Assembly (NCBI RefSeq): GCF_005155025.1
Contig: NZ_CP039731.1
Coordinates: 2,666,001-2,730,000, forward strand
DNA: 64,000 nt
Direction of reading: 5' to 3'
Origin: Aquitalea aquatilis
GTDB lineage: Bacteria; Pseudomonadota; Gammaproteobacteria; Burkholderiales; Chromobacteriaceae
This document shows positions 9,197 to 18,132 of this stretch, piece after piece. The translations under genes and the position numbers were made by a program. The number at the start of each line of letters is the position of its first letter. Position 1 is the first letter of the stretch. The notes below the pieces were generated by a model. It saw only the letters and a program-made list of their open reading frames with translations. It searched no databases and was not told the DNA's origin.

Positions 9197-10237
9197 TCAG
9201 GCCTGCAGCAAATGGGCGCGGCCTTGCACCGTCAGCCCCACCATGCTGCCACATGCTGGCAGCGGCCAACTGGCGCTACGCAACTGCAGCGGGCTGCTCA
9301 GTTGTGGCAATTGCAGGCTGAGCAGGCTGGAATGGCCGCCAAAATCACACTCCACCACTTGTGCCATCACCGCTGGCGCGGCGTCAGCCTCGGCCTGCAG
9401 CGACAGTTGCTCCGGGCGCAGCATGATGCTGCCCTCGCCACAGAACTGTCCGTCATTGATGGCAATCTCCCCCAGCGCACAGTGCGCCCGGCCAGCCTTG
9501 ATCTGTGCCGGCAGGATCAGTGCCTCGCCCAGAAACAATGCCGTAATCTCGTCGGCCGGCTGGCTGTATAGCTGCTGTGGCGTGCCGGACTGGATCAGCC
9601 TTCCCTGACGCATCACGGCCAGCTGGTCGGCAAAGGACAGCGCCTCGGCCTGGTCGTGGGTGACCAGAATGGCGCTGATGCCGGCCTCGCCCAGCAGCTG
9701 CGCCACCATCTTGCGCATGGCTGCGCGCAAGCCGGTGTCCAGTGCCGAGAAGGGTTCATCCAGCAGCATCAGCTGTGGCTGTTGTGCCAGTGCCCGGGCC
9801 AGCGCCACGCGCTGCTGCTGGCCGCCAGACAGTTCATGCGGCCAGCGCTGCAGCATGTGCTGCTCCAGCGCCACCATCTCTACCAGCTCGGCGATGCGCT
9901 GCTGGCGGGCAGGTCCCTTGTCTGACAGGCCAAAGCCGATATTGTCGGCCACCGTCAGGTGGGGAAACAGTGCGCCATCCTGCGCCACATAACCGATGCG
10001 GCGCAGATGAGCGGGCAGGGCGCGGCCATCTGCGGCCAGGGTCTGGCCGTTCAGGCTGATGCTGCCGCTGTCGGGAAACTCGAAGCCGGCGATCATGCGC
10101 AGCAGGGTGGTCTTGCCCGATCCGGAAGGGCCGACAATCGCCAGCCGGCTGCCGGCGGTGGCATGCAGGGAAACATGGTCGACAGCCTTGACGCTGCCGT
10201 AGTGTTTGCTCAGTTCGTGCAGATGCAGGGAGGTCAT
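9197..10237 (-). CDS. fbpC: Ferric-iron ABC transporter ATP-binding protein
   Basis: ATPase of a periplasmic-binding-protein-dependent Fe(III) importer, 346 residues. Walker [11 protein letters not shown]-loop region [15 protein letters not shown], signature LSGGQQQRV, Walker B LMLLDEP and H-loop [13 protein letters not shown] are all present, followed by a C-terminal TOBE-type domain of about 110 residues. The ATG at 10235-10237 overlaps the stop of the permease gene by 4 bases (ATGA), so translation is probably coupled. It could in principle serve another MOI/POT-type substrate; the iron assignment comes from the binding protein and the Fur box of the operon. Confidence 0.88.
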   Translation of the reverse strand: MTSLHLHELSKHYGSVKAVDHVSLHATAGSRLAIVGPSGSGKTTLLRMIAGFEFPDSGSISLNGQTLAADGRALPAHLRRIGYVAQDGALFPHLTVADNIGFGLSDKGPARQQRIAELVEMVALEQHMLQRWPHELSGGQQQRVALARALAQQPQLMLLDEPFSALDTGLRAAMRKMVAQLLGEAGISAILVTHDQAEALSFADQLAVMRQGRLIQSGTPQQLYSQPADEITALFLGEALILPAQIKAGRAHCALGEIAINDGQFCGEGSIMLRPEQLSLQAEADAAPAVMAQVVECDFGGHSSLLSLQLPQLSSPLQLRSASWPLPACGSMVGLTVQGRAHLLQA

Positions 10238-11844
10238 CGTCCAGCAGTCCGTTTGGAATGGTGATGGAGCAGCCAGGTCAGCGGCAGCGACAGCAGCACC
10301 ATCAGCAGCGCATAGGGCGCAGCGGCAATGTAGTCGATTTCGCTGGTCATGGCCCAGAAGCCGGTGGCCAGGGTGCGGGTGCCGTTGGGTGCCAGCAGCA
10401 GGGTGGCGGTCAGCTCGTTGCTGATGGCCAGAAACACCATGGCCATGCCGGCAGCCGCACCGGGTGCGGCCAGCCGCAGGGTGACCCGCCACAATGCCTT
10501 GCCGGGTGTGCAGCCCAGGCTGCGTGCCGCGTATTCCAGCTCGGCCGGTGCCTGGGCGATGCCGGCGCGCAGGCTGATCAGGGCGCGTGGCAGGAACATC
10601 AGCAAATAGGCCAGCAGGATGGTCAGCACTGTCTGGTACAGCGGCCGGGCAAAGTTGATGGTAATGGTCACCAGCGCCAGCGCAGTAACGATGCCGGGCA
10701 GGGAGCTGGTGATGTAATTGCAGCCCTCCTGCAGGCGTTGCAGGCGGCTGGGGGCGCGCACGGACAGCCAGGCCAGCGGGATGGCTGCCAGCACCGTGAG
10801 CAGGGCTCCGGCGGCGCCAAACAGCAAGGTCTGCCGCAGCGCTGGCCACAGCGCATCGTTCTGCCATGCTTCGCGTCCGCCAGACCACAGCCAGTGGCCC
10901 AGTGTCAGCAGCGGCACGCCCAGGGTCAGTGCTGCCGTTGCCAGGCACAGCAGCAGGGCCGGCAGGCCCCAGCGCCAGCCCAGCCTGGTTGGTACTGTCT
11001 GGCGTGCCGAGCCCGAACCTACGCGGGCGTAACGCGCATTGCCACGGGTGGCGGCTTCCGCGCTGAGCAGCAGCAGACAGCACAGCGCCAGCACGCCCGC
11101 CAGCATATTGGCGGCCGGGCCGTTAAAGCTGGACTGGAACTGGTCAAAAATCGCGGTGGTGAAGGTGTCGAAGCGGATCATGGCATACAAGCCATACTCG
11201 GCCAGCAGGTGCAGGCTGACCAGCAAACCACCGCCCCAGATCGCCAGGCGCAGTTGCGGCAGGGTGACACGCCGGAATCTCGCCCACGGGGCCAGGCCCA
11301 GCGCCGCGGCACTATCTTCCAATGCCGGGTCCATGCGCCGCAGCGCGGCGGCGGCCGGCAGATAGATAAACGGGAAATAGGCGATGACAGACAACAGCAC
11401 AGCCGCCGCCAGGCCGTTGAAGGCGGGCAGCAGGCTGATCCAGGCATAGCTGTGCACAAAGGCGGGTACGGCCAGTGGGGCAATGGCCAGTGCCGACCAC
11501 ACGCGTCGGGCCGGCAAGTCGCTGCGCTCGGTCAGCCAGGCCATGGCAATGCCCAGCGCCACGCACAGCGGCAGCGTCAGCACCACCAGCAGGCTGGTGT
11601 TGAACAGCAATTCACCCACGCGCGGGCGGAATACCAGCCTGGCCACCGTCTCCCAGCCGGTCTGGATGGAAATGACGATGATGAAGGCCAGCGGCAGCAG
11701 CGCCAGCAGTGAGACCAGCAGCGAACTGCCGCTGAGCCACAGTGGCAGCCGCCGCCCCGGCAGCTGCAGGCCCGGAGTGGTGGCTGGGTGGGTAACATCG
11801 GCTACCGCGGTGGCAGCCGATGTGCTGGATGACGAGCTGGGCAT
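10234..11844 (-). CDS. fbpB: Ferric-iron ABC transporter permease (fused two-domain type)
   Basis: Inner-membrane permease of 536 residues with two consecutive six-helix permease halves, as in FbpB/SfuB. Each half has an EAA-type coupling motif: [21 protein letters not shown] in part near residue 205 and [20 protein letters not shown] near 450. Roughly twelve hydrophobic segments can be traced. The N-terminal ~30 residues are Ser/Thr/Ala-rich and unconserved. The gene starts 4 bases after the end of the binding-protein gene and overlaps the ATPase gene by 4 bases, a compact three-gene operon. Confidence 0.88.
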   Translation of the reverse strand: MPSSSSSTSAATAVADVTHPATTPGLQLPGRRLPLWLSGSSLLVSLLALLPLAFIIVISIQTGWETVARLVFRPRVGELLFNTSLLVVLTLPLCVALGIAMAWLTERSDLPARRVWSALAIAPLAVPAFVHSYAWISLLPAFNGLAAAVLLSVIAYFPFIYLPAAAALRRMDPALEDSAAALGLAPWARFRRVTLPQLRLAIWGGGLLVSLHLLAEYGLYAMIRFDTFTTAIFDQFQSSFNGPAANMLAGVLALCCLLLLSAEAATRGNARYARVGSGSARQTVPTRLGWRWGLPALLLCLATAALTLGVPLLTLGHWLWSGGREAWQNDALWPALRQTLLFGAAGALLTVLAAIPLAWLSVRAPSRLQRLQEGCNYITSSLPGIVTALALVTITINFARPLYQTVLTILLAYLLMFLPRALISLRAGIAQAPAELEYAARSLGCTPGKALWRVTLRLAAPGAAAGMAMVFLAISNELTATLLLAPNGTRTLATGFWAMTSEIDYIAAAPYALLMVLLSLPLTWLLHHHSKRTAGR

Positions 11845-11848
11845 GGTG

Positions 11849-12862
11849 TTACAGCAGGCCGGCCTGGGTCATCAGCTCAACCGTCTTGCGGCTGTTCAGG
11901 CGGGAAGCATCGATCTTGGGCGCATCCAGATTCTTCAGCGGCACCAGCTTGGGGTTGGACTGTGCGCCCAGGCCCACGGCGTACTCAAAAGAATTCTCGG
12001 TACGCAGGATGTCCTGACCACCCTTGCCGGTAACCCATTTCAGGAAGGCCTGGGCTTCTTCCTTGTGTTTGCTCGAAGCCAGCACGCCGCCACCGGACAG
12101 GCTGACAAAAGCACCCGGATCTTGTTGCTTGAAGTAGTGCAGCGCGGTGTTCTTGCTGTTTTCACCCGTCTTGCTCTGGTCGCCGAAGTAGTAATAGTGA
12201 TAAATCACGCCGCCATCGATCTGGCTGGCATTCACCGCCTTCATCACCACGCTGTTGCCCTTGTAGGGCAGGGCGTTGGTTTTCATGGCTTTCAGCCAGG
12301 CCAGCGTGGCTGCCTCACCTTTTTGTTCCAGCAGGGCGCTGACAATGGCCTGGAAGTCGGCACCGGCCGGAGCCGCAGCCCAGCGGCCTTTCCATTCCGG
12401 TTTGGCCAGATCCAGCAGCGACTTGGGCAGCTCTTTCTGGTTCAGACGGTTCTTGTTGTAAACAAATACGGTGGAGCGCGCGGCAATGCCCACCCATTTG
12501 CCCTGGGCCGGGCGGTAAGCGGGGTCAACCTGGGCCAGCGTGGCCGGTGCCAGCGGTGCCAGCAGCTTGGCATTGTCTACCAGCACCATGGCCGGCGAAT
12601 TCTCGGTCAGAAATACATCAGCCGGCGAGGAAGCCCCTTCCTGCACGATCTGGTTGCCCATTTCGCTGTCGCTGCCATTGCGCACCGTTACCTTGATGCC
12701 GGTTTCCTTGGTGAAGCCTTCCACCCAGGATTTGGTCAGGCTTTCATGCTGGGCGTTATACACCACGATACCTTCGGCGCTGGGGGCGGCGTGGGCGCTG
12801 CCAGCAAACAGGCTGGCGAGCAACAGGGTGATTTTGGCAAAGCGGGAGGAAGGGCTGGACAT
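11849..12862 (-). CDS. fbpA: Periplasmic ferric-iron-binding protein, FbpA-like
   Basis: Binding component of the importer, 337 residues. The ATG at 12862 is chosen because AAGGAG lies 9 bases upstream and a clean signal peptide follows ([16 protein letters not shown], cleavage after AHA). The mature start [12 protein letters not shown] is the class pattern for FbpA/FutA. The tyrosine cluster IYHYYYFG near residue 220 matches the Fe(III)-ligating tyrosines of the family. A Fur box 107 bases upstream implies repression in iron-replete cells. Related proteins bind thiamine, putrescine or phosphonates, but YY plus Fur argue for iron. Confidence 0.9.
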   Translation of the reverse strand: MSSPSSRFAKITLLLASLFAGSAHAAPSAEGIVVYNAQHESLTKSWVEGFTKETGIKVTVRNGSDSEMGNQIVQEGASSPADVFLTENSPAMVLVDNAKLLAPLAPATLAQVDPAYRPAQGKWVGIAARSTVFVYNKNRLNQKELPKSLLDLAKPEWKGRWAAAPAGADFQAIVSALLEQKGEAATLAWLKAMKTNALPYKGNSVVMKAVNASQIDGGVIYHYYYFGDQSKTGENSKNTALHYFKQQDPGAFVSLSGGGVLASSKHKEEAQAFLKWVTGKGGQDILRTENSFEYAVGLGAQSNPKLVPLKNLDAPKIDASRLNSRKTVELMTQAGLL

Positions 12863-12968
12863 CTGGACGGTGCTCCTTGCTGAAAACTGAAAGGAAAGGC
12901 CGGGCCGGCGACAATACTTGGATTCATCGTCGGCGCTGACGCTGGAAGGCACTCATTGTAATGCAAAA

Positions 12969-12987
12969 GATAATGATTCGCATTAAT
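12969..12987 (-). promoter_or_regulatory. Fur box upstream of fbpABC
   Basis: The 19 bases GATAATGATTCGCATTAAT match the Fur consensus GATAATGATAATCATTATC at 14 positions by eye. It lies in an AT-rich patch in an otherwise GC-rich sequence, 107 bases before the fbpA start codon, and is the only such patch in the divergent fbpA-fliK spacer. Fe-Fur binding here would repress the importer. It lies about 50 bases from the sigma-54-like promoter of fliK, on the far side of it from fliK. Confidence 0.82.
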
Positions 12988-13036
12988 AAAATTAATTGAT
13001 GATGATTTGGCCGGCTGCGCGCTGTCAGTCTGCAGC

Positions 13037-13052
13037 TGGCATGCTAATTGCT
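13037..13052 (+). promoter_or_regulatory. Sigma-54-type promoter before fliK
   Basis: TGGCATGCTAATTGCT fits the -24/-12 consensus TGGCAC-N5-TTGCW with GG and GC exactly 10 bases apart. It lies 34 bases before the chosen fliK start, a normal leader length. The flagellar cluster is headed by a sigma-54 activator gene, which gives it an obvious activator. Consensus fit is by eye; no upstream activator site was identified. Confidence 0.7.
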
Positions 13053-13085
13053 GCTATGCCTGCATCTTTCCTAGGGGTTTCGGCC

Positions 13086-14045
13086 ATGACGATTACCGTA
13101 ATTCCGGCGACCAGCGCCAAAACTGCCATGCCGCAAGGGCAGGTGGACGCCAGTCCGCAAGATGGTGGCGGCCTGTTTGCCAGCTTGCTGGGAGCGCAGA
13201 TCGGCAACCTGAGCAATGCCTTGTCCGGCCAGTCCGCTGGCAGCAGCGACGACAGCAAAGGCAAGCAGAGCAAGGATTCTGCGGCGTCTGATGATGCAAG
13301 TGCCGCCGATACCTCTCCCAATATGCTGCTCGCCGCCTTGCCCATGCTGCCGGCGGCCTTGCCGGTGCAGCCGGTACAGGACAAGCCTGCCGTCAGTACC
13401 ACGCCTGGTGATGTTGCGACTGCCACAATCAAGGACGTGGCTATTGATCCACTGCTGCAGGGTGCGGCGGCACTGAAGCGTCAGCACGGCCTGTCAGCGC
13501 AAGAATTGCCGGCCAATGACGGCACTGCGCAGCAATTCTTGCCGCCCAATGCCGATCAACTGGCATCGGCCAGCCAAAGTGCCAACCAGGCGGCGCAGAC
13601 CGCACAGGCCAGCCAGACCAAGATGTTGACCATCTCCCAGCCGATGACCGACCCCAATTGGTCAAAGGCCCTGGGGGATCAGGTGATGTCCATGGTCAGC
13701 ATGAAAATGGACAAGGCCACCATTCAGGTCAATCCACCGCAATTGGGGCCGGTGGAAGTCACGCTGAAAATGAATGGCAATGACCAGGCGCAGGTGATTT
13801 TTACCTCAGCCGTGCCGGCAACCCGTGAAATAATCGAAAACAACATGCCGAAACTGGTTTCCATGATGGCTTCCAGTGGTATAGCTCTTGCCGATGCACA
13901 GGTTTCCAGCGGACAATCCGGGAATCGGCAACAGCAATTCAACCAGAACCAGAATGGCCGCCGCCAGAATGCCGCTGGCAACGATGAAGACGACACGCTG
14001 GCAGCCATCCAGTCCGCACGAGGGATACTCAGTATCTTTGCCTGA
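13086..14045 (+). CDS. fliK: Flagellar hook-length control protein FliK
   Basis: Secreted ruler that sets hook length and switches export specificity; 319 residues. The N-terminal two thirds are low-complexity (Ser/Ala/Gln/Asp-rich), as usual. The conserved C-terminal domain contains the pattern VNPPQLGPVEVTLKM and TREIIENNMPKLVSMM, then a Gln/Asn-rich tail. The ATG at 13086 is chosen over one at 12996 because AGGGG precedes it by 8 bases and the extension would cross the sigma-54-like promoter. It restarts the flagellar cluster after the inserted iron operon. Confidence 0.92.
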   Translation: MTITVIPATSAKTAMPQGQVDASPQDGGGLFASLLGAQIGNLSNALSGQSAGSSDDSKGKQSKDSAASDDASAADTSPNMLLAALPMLPAALPVQPVQDKPAVSTTPGDVATATIKDVAIDPLLQGAAALKRQHGLSAQELPANDGTAQQFLPPNADQLASASQSANQAAQTAQASQTKMLTISQPMTDPNWSKALGDQVMSMVSMKMDKATIQVNPPQLGPVEVTLKMNGNDQAQVIFTSAVPATREIIENNMPKLVSMMASSGIALADAQVSSGQSGNRQQQFNQNQNGRRQNAAGNDEDDTLAAIQSARGILSIFA

Positions 14046-14151
14046 TTTTGCTCAAAAGGGGGCTCTATTCAGTTCGTGCGGAAATCTGGAAAATAAAATA
14101 GGGAAATGGCTTAAGCTTTCCCTATAAACCTAACGTACGGACTGATGACCC

Positions 14152-14682
14152 ATGGCAGAAGACAAAAAAGCGGAAAAAGCGGACAAGGGCGAGAAAAAAG
14201 CGGGCGGGGGCAACAAGCTGATGCTGGTGGTGGTTATCCTGCTGGTCTTGGTACTGGCCGGCATGGGCGGTCTCGCCTATGTGATGTTCAGCAATATGAA
14301 CAAGCCGCATGACGGGGCCGCACAGACCGAACAAACCAAAGAAAAACCGAAGAAGAAAAAAGAAGGCCCGCCTATCTTCGAAAAACTGGAAACCTTTGTT
14401 GTCAATCTGTCTGGTGGTGATGGCAGCCTGCTGCAAGTGGACATGCAGGCTGAACTGGGCGATGAAGAAGCCAAGAAAAAATTCACTGACTACATGCCCA
14501 AGATTCGCAGTGCGCTGATTCTGCTGCTGTCGTCCAAGTCGGCCACCGAGCTGGCCACCCCGGATGGCAAGGTGAAGCTGAAGGCGCAGGTGAAGCAGAT
14601 CATCAACGAGTCCATGGATGCTGGCGAAGAAGAGCCGGTGCAAAGCGTACTCTTCACTTCCTTCATCATTCAGAAGCAGTAA
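14152..14682 (+). CDS. fliL: Flagellar basal body-associated protein FliL
   Basis: Inner-membrane protein of 176 residues that surrounds and stabilises the MotAB stator. A lysine-rich cytoplasmic N-terminus (residues 1-22) is followed by a single membrane helix (LMLVVVILLVLVLAGMGGLAYV) and a second lysine-rich linker, then the periplasmic FliL domain with PIFEKLETFVVNLS. The gene follows fliK by 106 bases; the spacer contains no clear sigma-54 or sigma-28 promoter. fliM starts 3 bases after its stop. Confidence 0.94.
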   Translation: MAEDKKAEKADKGEKKAGGGNKLMLVVVILLVLVLAGMGGLAYVMFSNMNKPHDGAAQTEQTKEKPKKKKEGPPIFEKLETFVVNLSGGDGSLLQVDMQAELGDEEAKKKFTDYMPKIRSALILLLSSKSATELATPDGKVKLKAQVKQIINESMDAGEEEPVQSVLFTSFIIQKQ

Positions 14683-14685
14683 GCG

Positions 14686-15690
14686 ATGGGCGACGATATC
14701 CTGTCCCAGGAAGAGGTGGACGCCCTACTCAGGGGCGTCACCGGCGAGGACGAAGATGATGACAGCGCGCAGGACTCGCAAGGTGTCCGCGGCTACGATA
14801 TCGGGCGGCAGGAGCGCATTGTGCGCGGCCGCATGCCGACGCTGGAAATCATCAACGAACGTTTTGCCCGCAACCTGCGTATAGGCCTGTTCAATTTCAT
14901 CCGGCGCAATGCGGAAATTTCCGTGGGCCCGGTACGGGTGCAGAAGTACAGCGAATTCATTCGCAATCTGGTGGTTCCCACCAACCTCAACCTGGTGCAT
15001 GTCAAACCGCTGCGCGGTACCGGGCTGCTGATTTTTGACCCGGATCTGGTTTTCCTGATCGTCGATAATCTGTTTGGCAGCGATGGGCGCTACCATGTGC
15101 GCGTGGAAGGGCGTGATTTCACCCCGACAGAGCAGCGCATCATCCGCCGCCTGCTCGAGGTGGTGTTTTCCGAATGCCAGAAAGCCTGGGAACCGGTACA
15201 CCCCATCGAATTCGTTTACCTGCGCTCGGAAATGAATACCCAGTTCGCCAACATCGCCACCCCCACCGAAGTGGTGGTGGCCATGACCTTCCATATCGAG
15301 CTGGGTGCCGGGGGCGGCGATTTTCACATCTGTCTGCCATACTCCATGGTCGAGCCGATTCGCGACGTGTTGTCCAGCACCATGCAGGCCGACCGTACCG
15401 AAGTGGACAACCGCTGGGTCAGCCTGATGACGCACCAGGTACAGGCGGCCGAAGTGGAACTGGTGGCGACCCTGGCCGAAACCAAGGTCACGCTGGGGCA
15501 GATTCTCAATTTGAAAAACGGTGACGTGGTGATGCTGGATGTGCCGGAGGCTGTCGTGGTCGACGTGTCCGGCATTCCGGTACTGGAGTGCCACTATGGC
15601 ACCGTGCAGGGGCGATACGCCCTCAAGGTAGACAAGGTATTGGCCGGGGCTGGTGAATTCGCCGAGCCCGCAGGAGACAACAAGCAATGA
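14686..15690 (+). CDS. fliM: Flagellar motor switch protein FliM
   Basis: C-ring protein of 334 residues that binds phospho-CheY. The N-terminal CheY-binding peptide is intact (DILSQEEVDALL), and the middle CheC-like domain begins near RIVRGRMPTLEIINERFARN. The C-terminal SpoA-type domain lies in the last 80 residues (LGQILNLKNGDVVMLD). Length is normal. It overlaps fliN by 4 bases (ATGA), so coupled translation is likely. Confidence 0.96.
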   Translation: MGDDILSQEEVDALLRGVTGEDEDDDSAQDSQGVRGYDIGRQERIVRGRMPTLEIINERFARNLRIGLFNFIRRNAEISVGPVRVQKYSEFIRNLVVPTNLNLVHVKPLRGTGLLIFDPDLVFLIVDNLFGSDGRYHVRVEGRDFTPTEQRIIRRLLEVVFSECQKAWEPVHPIEFVYLRSEMNTQFANIATPTEVVVAMTFHIELGAGGGDFHICLPYSMVEPIRDVLSSTMQADRTEVDNRWVSLMTHQVQAAEVELVATLAETKVTLGQILNLKNGDVVMLDVPEAVVVDVSGIPVLECHYGTVQGRYALKVDKVLAGAGEFAEPAGDNKQ

Positions 15691-16136
15691 CTGAGCAGCT
15701 AGAAGAAGGCCAGACCGCCGGGGCGGCCGACGACGAAGTATCCATGGATGACTGGGCCGCCGCCATGGCGGAGCAGGAAACCACCGATGCCGAACAGAGT
15801 GCGGCCTCGGTGCAGCCGGCAACCAATCTGTTCCAGGAACTGGGGGCCGGCAGCGAGTCCTCGTTGAACGTGCCCAGCAATCTGGACATGATTCTCGACA
15901 TCCCGGTGCAGCTGACGGTAGAGCTGGGCCGCACCAAGATCGCCATCCGCAACCTGCTGCAGCTGGCGCAAGGCTCGGTGGTGGAACTGGACGGGCTGGC
16001 TGGCGAGCCGATGGATGTGCTGGTCAACGGCTGCCTGATCGCCCAGGGTGAGGTGGTGGTGGTGAACGACAAGTTCGGTATCCGCCTGACCGACATCATT
16101 ACCCCGGCGGAACGCATCCGCCGCCTGCAGAAGTAA
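15687..16136 (+). CDS. fliN: Flagellar motor switch protein FliN
   Basis: C-ring protein of 149 residues. An acidic N-terminal extension of about 65 residues precedes the conserved SpoA domain, marked by MILDIPVQLTVELGRTK, IRNLLQLAQGSVVELDGLAGEP and the ending IRLTDIITPAERIRRLQK. FliN also docks the FliH-FliI complex. Stop and next start overlap (TAATG), coupling it to fliO. Confidence 0.96.
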   Translation: MTEQLEEGQTAGAADDEVSMDDWAAAMAEQETTDAEQSAASVQPATNLFQELGAGSESSLNVPSNLDMILDIPVQLTVELGRTKIAIRNLLQLAQGSVVELDGLAGEPMDVLVNGCLIAQGEVVVVNDKFGIRLTDIITPAERIRRLQK

Positions 16137-16606
16137 TGCGCCTATCCTGCCGCCTGTCAGGCCGGCTGGCAGCGTTCTGTCTGCTGTCGGCTTCCGGCAT
16201 TACCGCCGCTGCGGCATCGGCTCCGGCGGTGCTGGTGGCTGCCTCAAGCCCGACACCTTTTTCCAGCCTGTTGCAGGTGATTCTTGGCCTGGCCGTGGTG
16301 CTGGGGGCGATTGTCGGCCTGGCCTGGCTGTTTCGCCGCATGTCGGGCGGCATGCTGGGCGGCTCCAACCGCCTGCGCGTGGTCAGCGGCGTGCTGGTTG
16401 GCCAGCGGGAAAAAGTGGTCATCGTCGAGCTGGAGGGGGAGTGGCTGGTACTGGGTGTCACCAGCCATAGCGTCAATCTGCTGACCAAGATGGACCGCCC
16501 GCCCGATGCCGGTGCCGAGGTCGTGCCGCCGGGCGAACCCTTTGCCCGCTGGCTGAAGGCCGCCATGGACAAGGGGCGTCAGCAATCCGAAGCCGTAAAC
16601 AAATAA
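16136..16606 (+). CDS. fliO: Flagellar biosynthesis protein FliO
   Basis: Membrane protein of 156 residues that helps FliP assemble. A cleavable-looking or anchoring hydrophobic N-terminus (FCLLSASGITAAAASA) is followed by a second membrane segment (VILGLAVVLGAIVGLAWLF) and a cytoplasmic domain with LRVVSGVLVGQREKVVIVELEGEWLVLGVT in parts, characteristic of FliO. It overlaps fliN and fliP by 1 base each. Assignment rests on this pattern plus position between fliN and fliP. Confidence 0.92.
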   Translation: MRLSCRLSGRLAAFCLLSASGITAAAASAPAVLVAASSPTPFSSLLQVILGLAVVLGAIVGLAWLFRRMSGGMLGGSNRLRVVSGVLVGQREKVVIVELEGEWLVLGVTSHSVNLLTKMDRPPDAGAEVVPPGEPFARWLKAAMDKGRQQSEAVNK

Positions 16607-17349
16607 TGAAACCTTTCTTTAGACTATTGCCACTCTTGTGGCTGGTCCTGCCATTGTTCAGCCAGGCCACCGGCCTGCCCTTGATGACCAGTACCCCCGG
16701 GGCTGGTGGCGGTCAGAATTATTCGCTGTCGCTGCAGATGCTGTTGTTCATGACGGCGCTGGGTTTTATCCCGGCCATGCTGCTGATGACCACGGCCTTT
16801 ACCCGTATCGTCATCGTGCTGTCCCTGCTGCGCCAGGCGATGGGGGTGACGCAGTCGCCGCCCAATCAGGTGATTCTGGGGCTGTCGCTGTTTCTGACCC
16901 TGTTTGTGATGGGGCCCACCTTCGATCAGGTATACAGCAAGGCCTGGGCACCGTTTTCTGATGACAAGATCAGCTTCAATCAGGCGGTGGACGAAGCCAG
17001 CAAGCCGATGAAGGCTTTCATGCTTAGCCAGACGCGCGAAAAGGATCTGGCCTTCTTCGTCGAGATTTCGCGTTCGGAAAAGCCGGCCAGCAAGGCTGAT
17101 GTGTCGATGAAGACGCTGATTCCCGCCTATGTCATCAGTGAATTGAAAACCGCCTTCCAGATCGGCTTCATGGTGTTCATTCCCTTCATGATCATCGACC
17201 TGGTGGTGGCCAGCATCCTGATGGCGATGGGGATGATGATGGTGTCGCCGGTCACCATTTCCCTGCCATTCAAGCTGATGCTGTTTGTGCTGGTGGACGG
17301 CTGGACCCTGCTGATGGGTTCGCTGGTACAAAGCTTTTATACCGGCTAG
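16606..17349 (+). CDS. fliP: Flagellar type III export gate protein FliP
   Basis: Core export-gate subunit of 247 residues with an N-terminal signal peptide (LLPLLWLVLPLFSQATG) and four membrane segments. Family signatures are seen: LGFIPAMLLMTTAFTRIVIVLSLLR in part, the invariant QSPPNQVILGLSLFLTLFVM region, and IPFMIIDLVVASILMAMGMMM near the C-terminus. It is followed after 5 bases by a GNAT gene that separates it from fliQ, an uncommon arrangement. Confidence 0.96.
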   Translation: MKPFFRLLPLLWLVLPLFSQATGLPLMTSTPGAGGGQNYSLSLQMLLFMTALGFIPAMLLMTTAFTRIVIVLSLLRQAMGVTQSPPNQVILGLSLFLTLFVMGPTFDQVYSKAWAPFSDDKISFNQAVDEASKPMKAFMLSQTREKDLAFFVEISRSEKPASKADVSMKTLIPAYVISELKTAFQIGFMVFIPFMIIDLVVASILMAMGMMMVSPVTISLPFKLMLFVLVDGWTLLMGSLVQSFYTG

Positions 17350-17354
17350 CCGAC

Positions 17355-17855
17355 ATGGAAAACTTCACACTGCAGCCCGAACATCTGCCCGACTGTCATG
17401 CCCTGCTGGCGGACTGTGTGGCGAACTTGCCGGATGACTGTTATTCCCTGCCGGCACGCCTGGCCTGGGCCGGTATCTGGGATGAAGACAGCCGCCTTGC
17501 CTGGGAAGGCCGGCTGGCAACTGCCTGGAGCGTGGGCATCCGCGATGGCGGCCACTTGCTGGCATTTGCCTGGCTGACACAGGCGGGCGAGCTCGACATG
17601 CTTTATGTTGCTCCCTGGGCGCAGCGGCGCGGGCTGGCCTTGCAGATGATTCACCACCTTGAGACCGCCGCTGCCACTGCCGGCGTGACTGCCCTGCATG
17701 CCTGGGCCAGCCATGCTGCGAAACCGGTGCTGGAGCGGGCCGGCTATGCGGTGCTCAGGCCCAATCGCGTCGAGCGCGACGGTATTGCGCTGGAAAACTG
17801 GCTGATGGCCAAGGGCGGCTGGCAAGAGCCTGCTGCAGCAAGGAGCGAAGCATGA
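17355..17855 (+). CDS. GNAT-family acetyltransferase inserted between fliP and fliQ
   Basis: Protein of 166 residues with the GNAT core: beta-4 LDMLYVAPWAQRRGLALQMIHHLE carries the acetyl-CoA pyrophosphate motif Q/R-x2-G-x-A (QRRGLA), followed by an alpha helix and a region resembling the final strand pair (HAAKPVLERAGYAVL). The substrate cannot be told. It begins 5 bases after fliP and overlaps fliQ by 4 bases, so it is translated as part of the flagellar operon. It may modify a flagellar or unrelated small molecule; co-transcription is seen, function is not. Confidence 0.82.
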   Translation: MENFTLQPEHLPDCHALLADCVANLPDDCYSLPARLAWAGIWDEDSRLAWEGRLATAWSVGIRDGGHLLAFAWLTQAGELDMLYVAPWAQRRGLALQMIHHLETAAATAGVTALHAWASHAAKPVLERAGYAVLRPNRVERDGIALENWLMAKGGWQEPAAARSEA

Positions 17856-18121
17856 GTCCGGAACTCGTCATCAATATCGTACAGAATGCGCTGTACATCC
17901 TGATCATCGTCTCGGCCCCGGTACTGCTGGTGTCGCTGGTGGTGGGTCTCTTGGTCAGCGTGCTGCAGGCCGCGACCCAGATCAATGAAATGACGCTGAC
18001 CTTCATCCCCAAGCTGCTGGCCATGTTCCTGGTGCTGGTGCTGGCCGGACCGTGGATGCTCAACACCCTGGTGGAGTACACCACCCGGCTGTTTCAGAGC
18101 ATTCCCAGCGTCATCGGCTGA
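17852..18121 (+). CDS. fliQ: Flagellar export gate protein FliQ
   Basis: Export-gate subunit of 89 residues with two membrane helices and the typical central motif GLLVSVLQAATQINEMTLTFIPK. Length is exactly that of the family. It overlaps the GNAT gene by 4 bases and precedes fliR by 11 bases, keeping the fliPQR order apart from the inserted gene. Confidence 0.96.
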   Translation: MSPELVINIVQNALYILIIVSAPVLLVSLVVGLLVSVLQAATQINEMTLTFIPKLLAMFLVLVLAGPWMLNTLVEYTTRLFQSIPSVIG

Positions 18122-18132
18122 GCCGGCGCGCC

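Noticed and set aside
10258-11712. Long open frame of 484 codons on the plus strand
   Set aside because: Lies antisense to the iron permease gene; the Gln/Gly/Arg-rich translation has no family pattern and reflects codon bias of the real gene.
14046-14151. Sigma-54 or sigma-28 promoter before fliL
   Set aside because: TGGCTTAAGCTTTCC lacks the GC of the -12 element and no sigma-28 pattern is visible.
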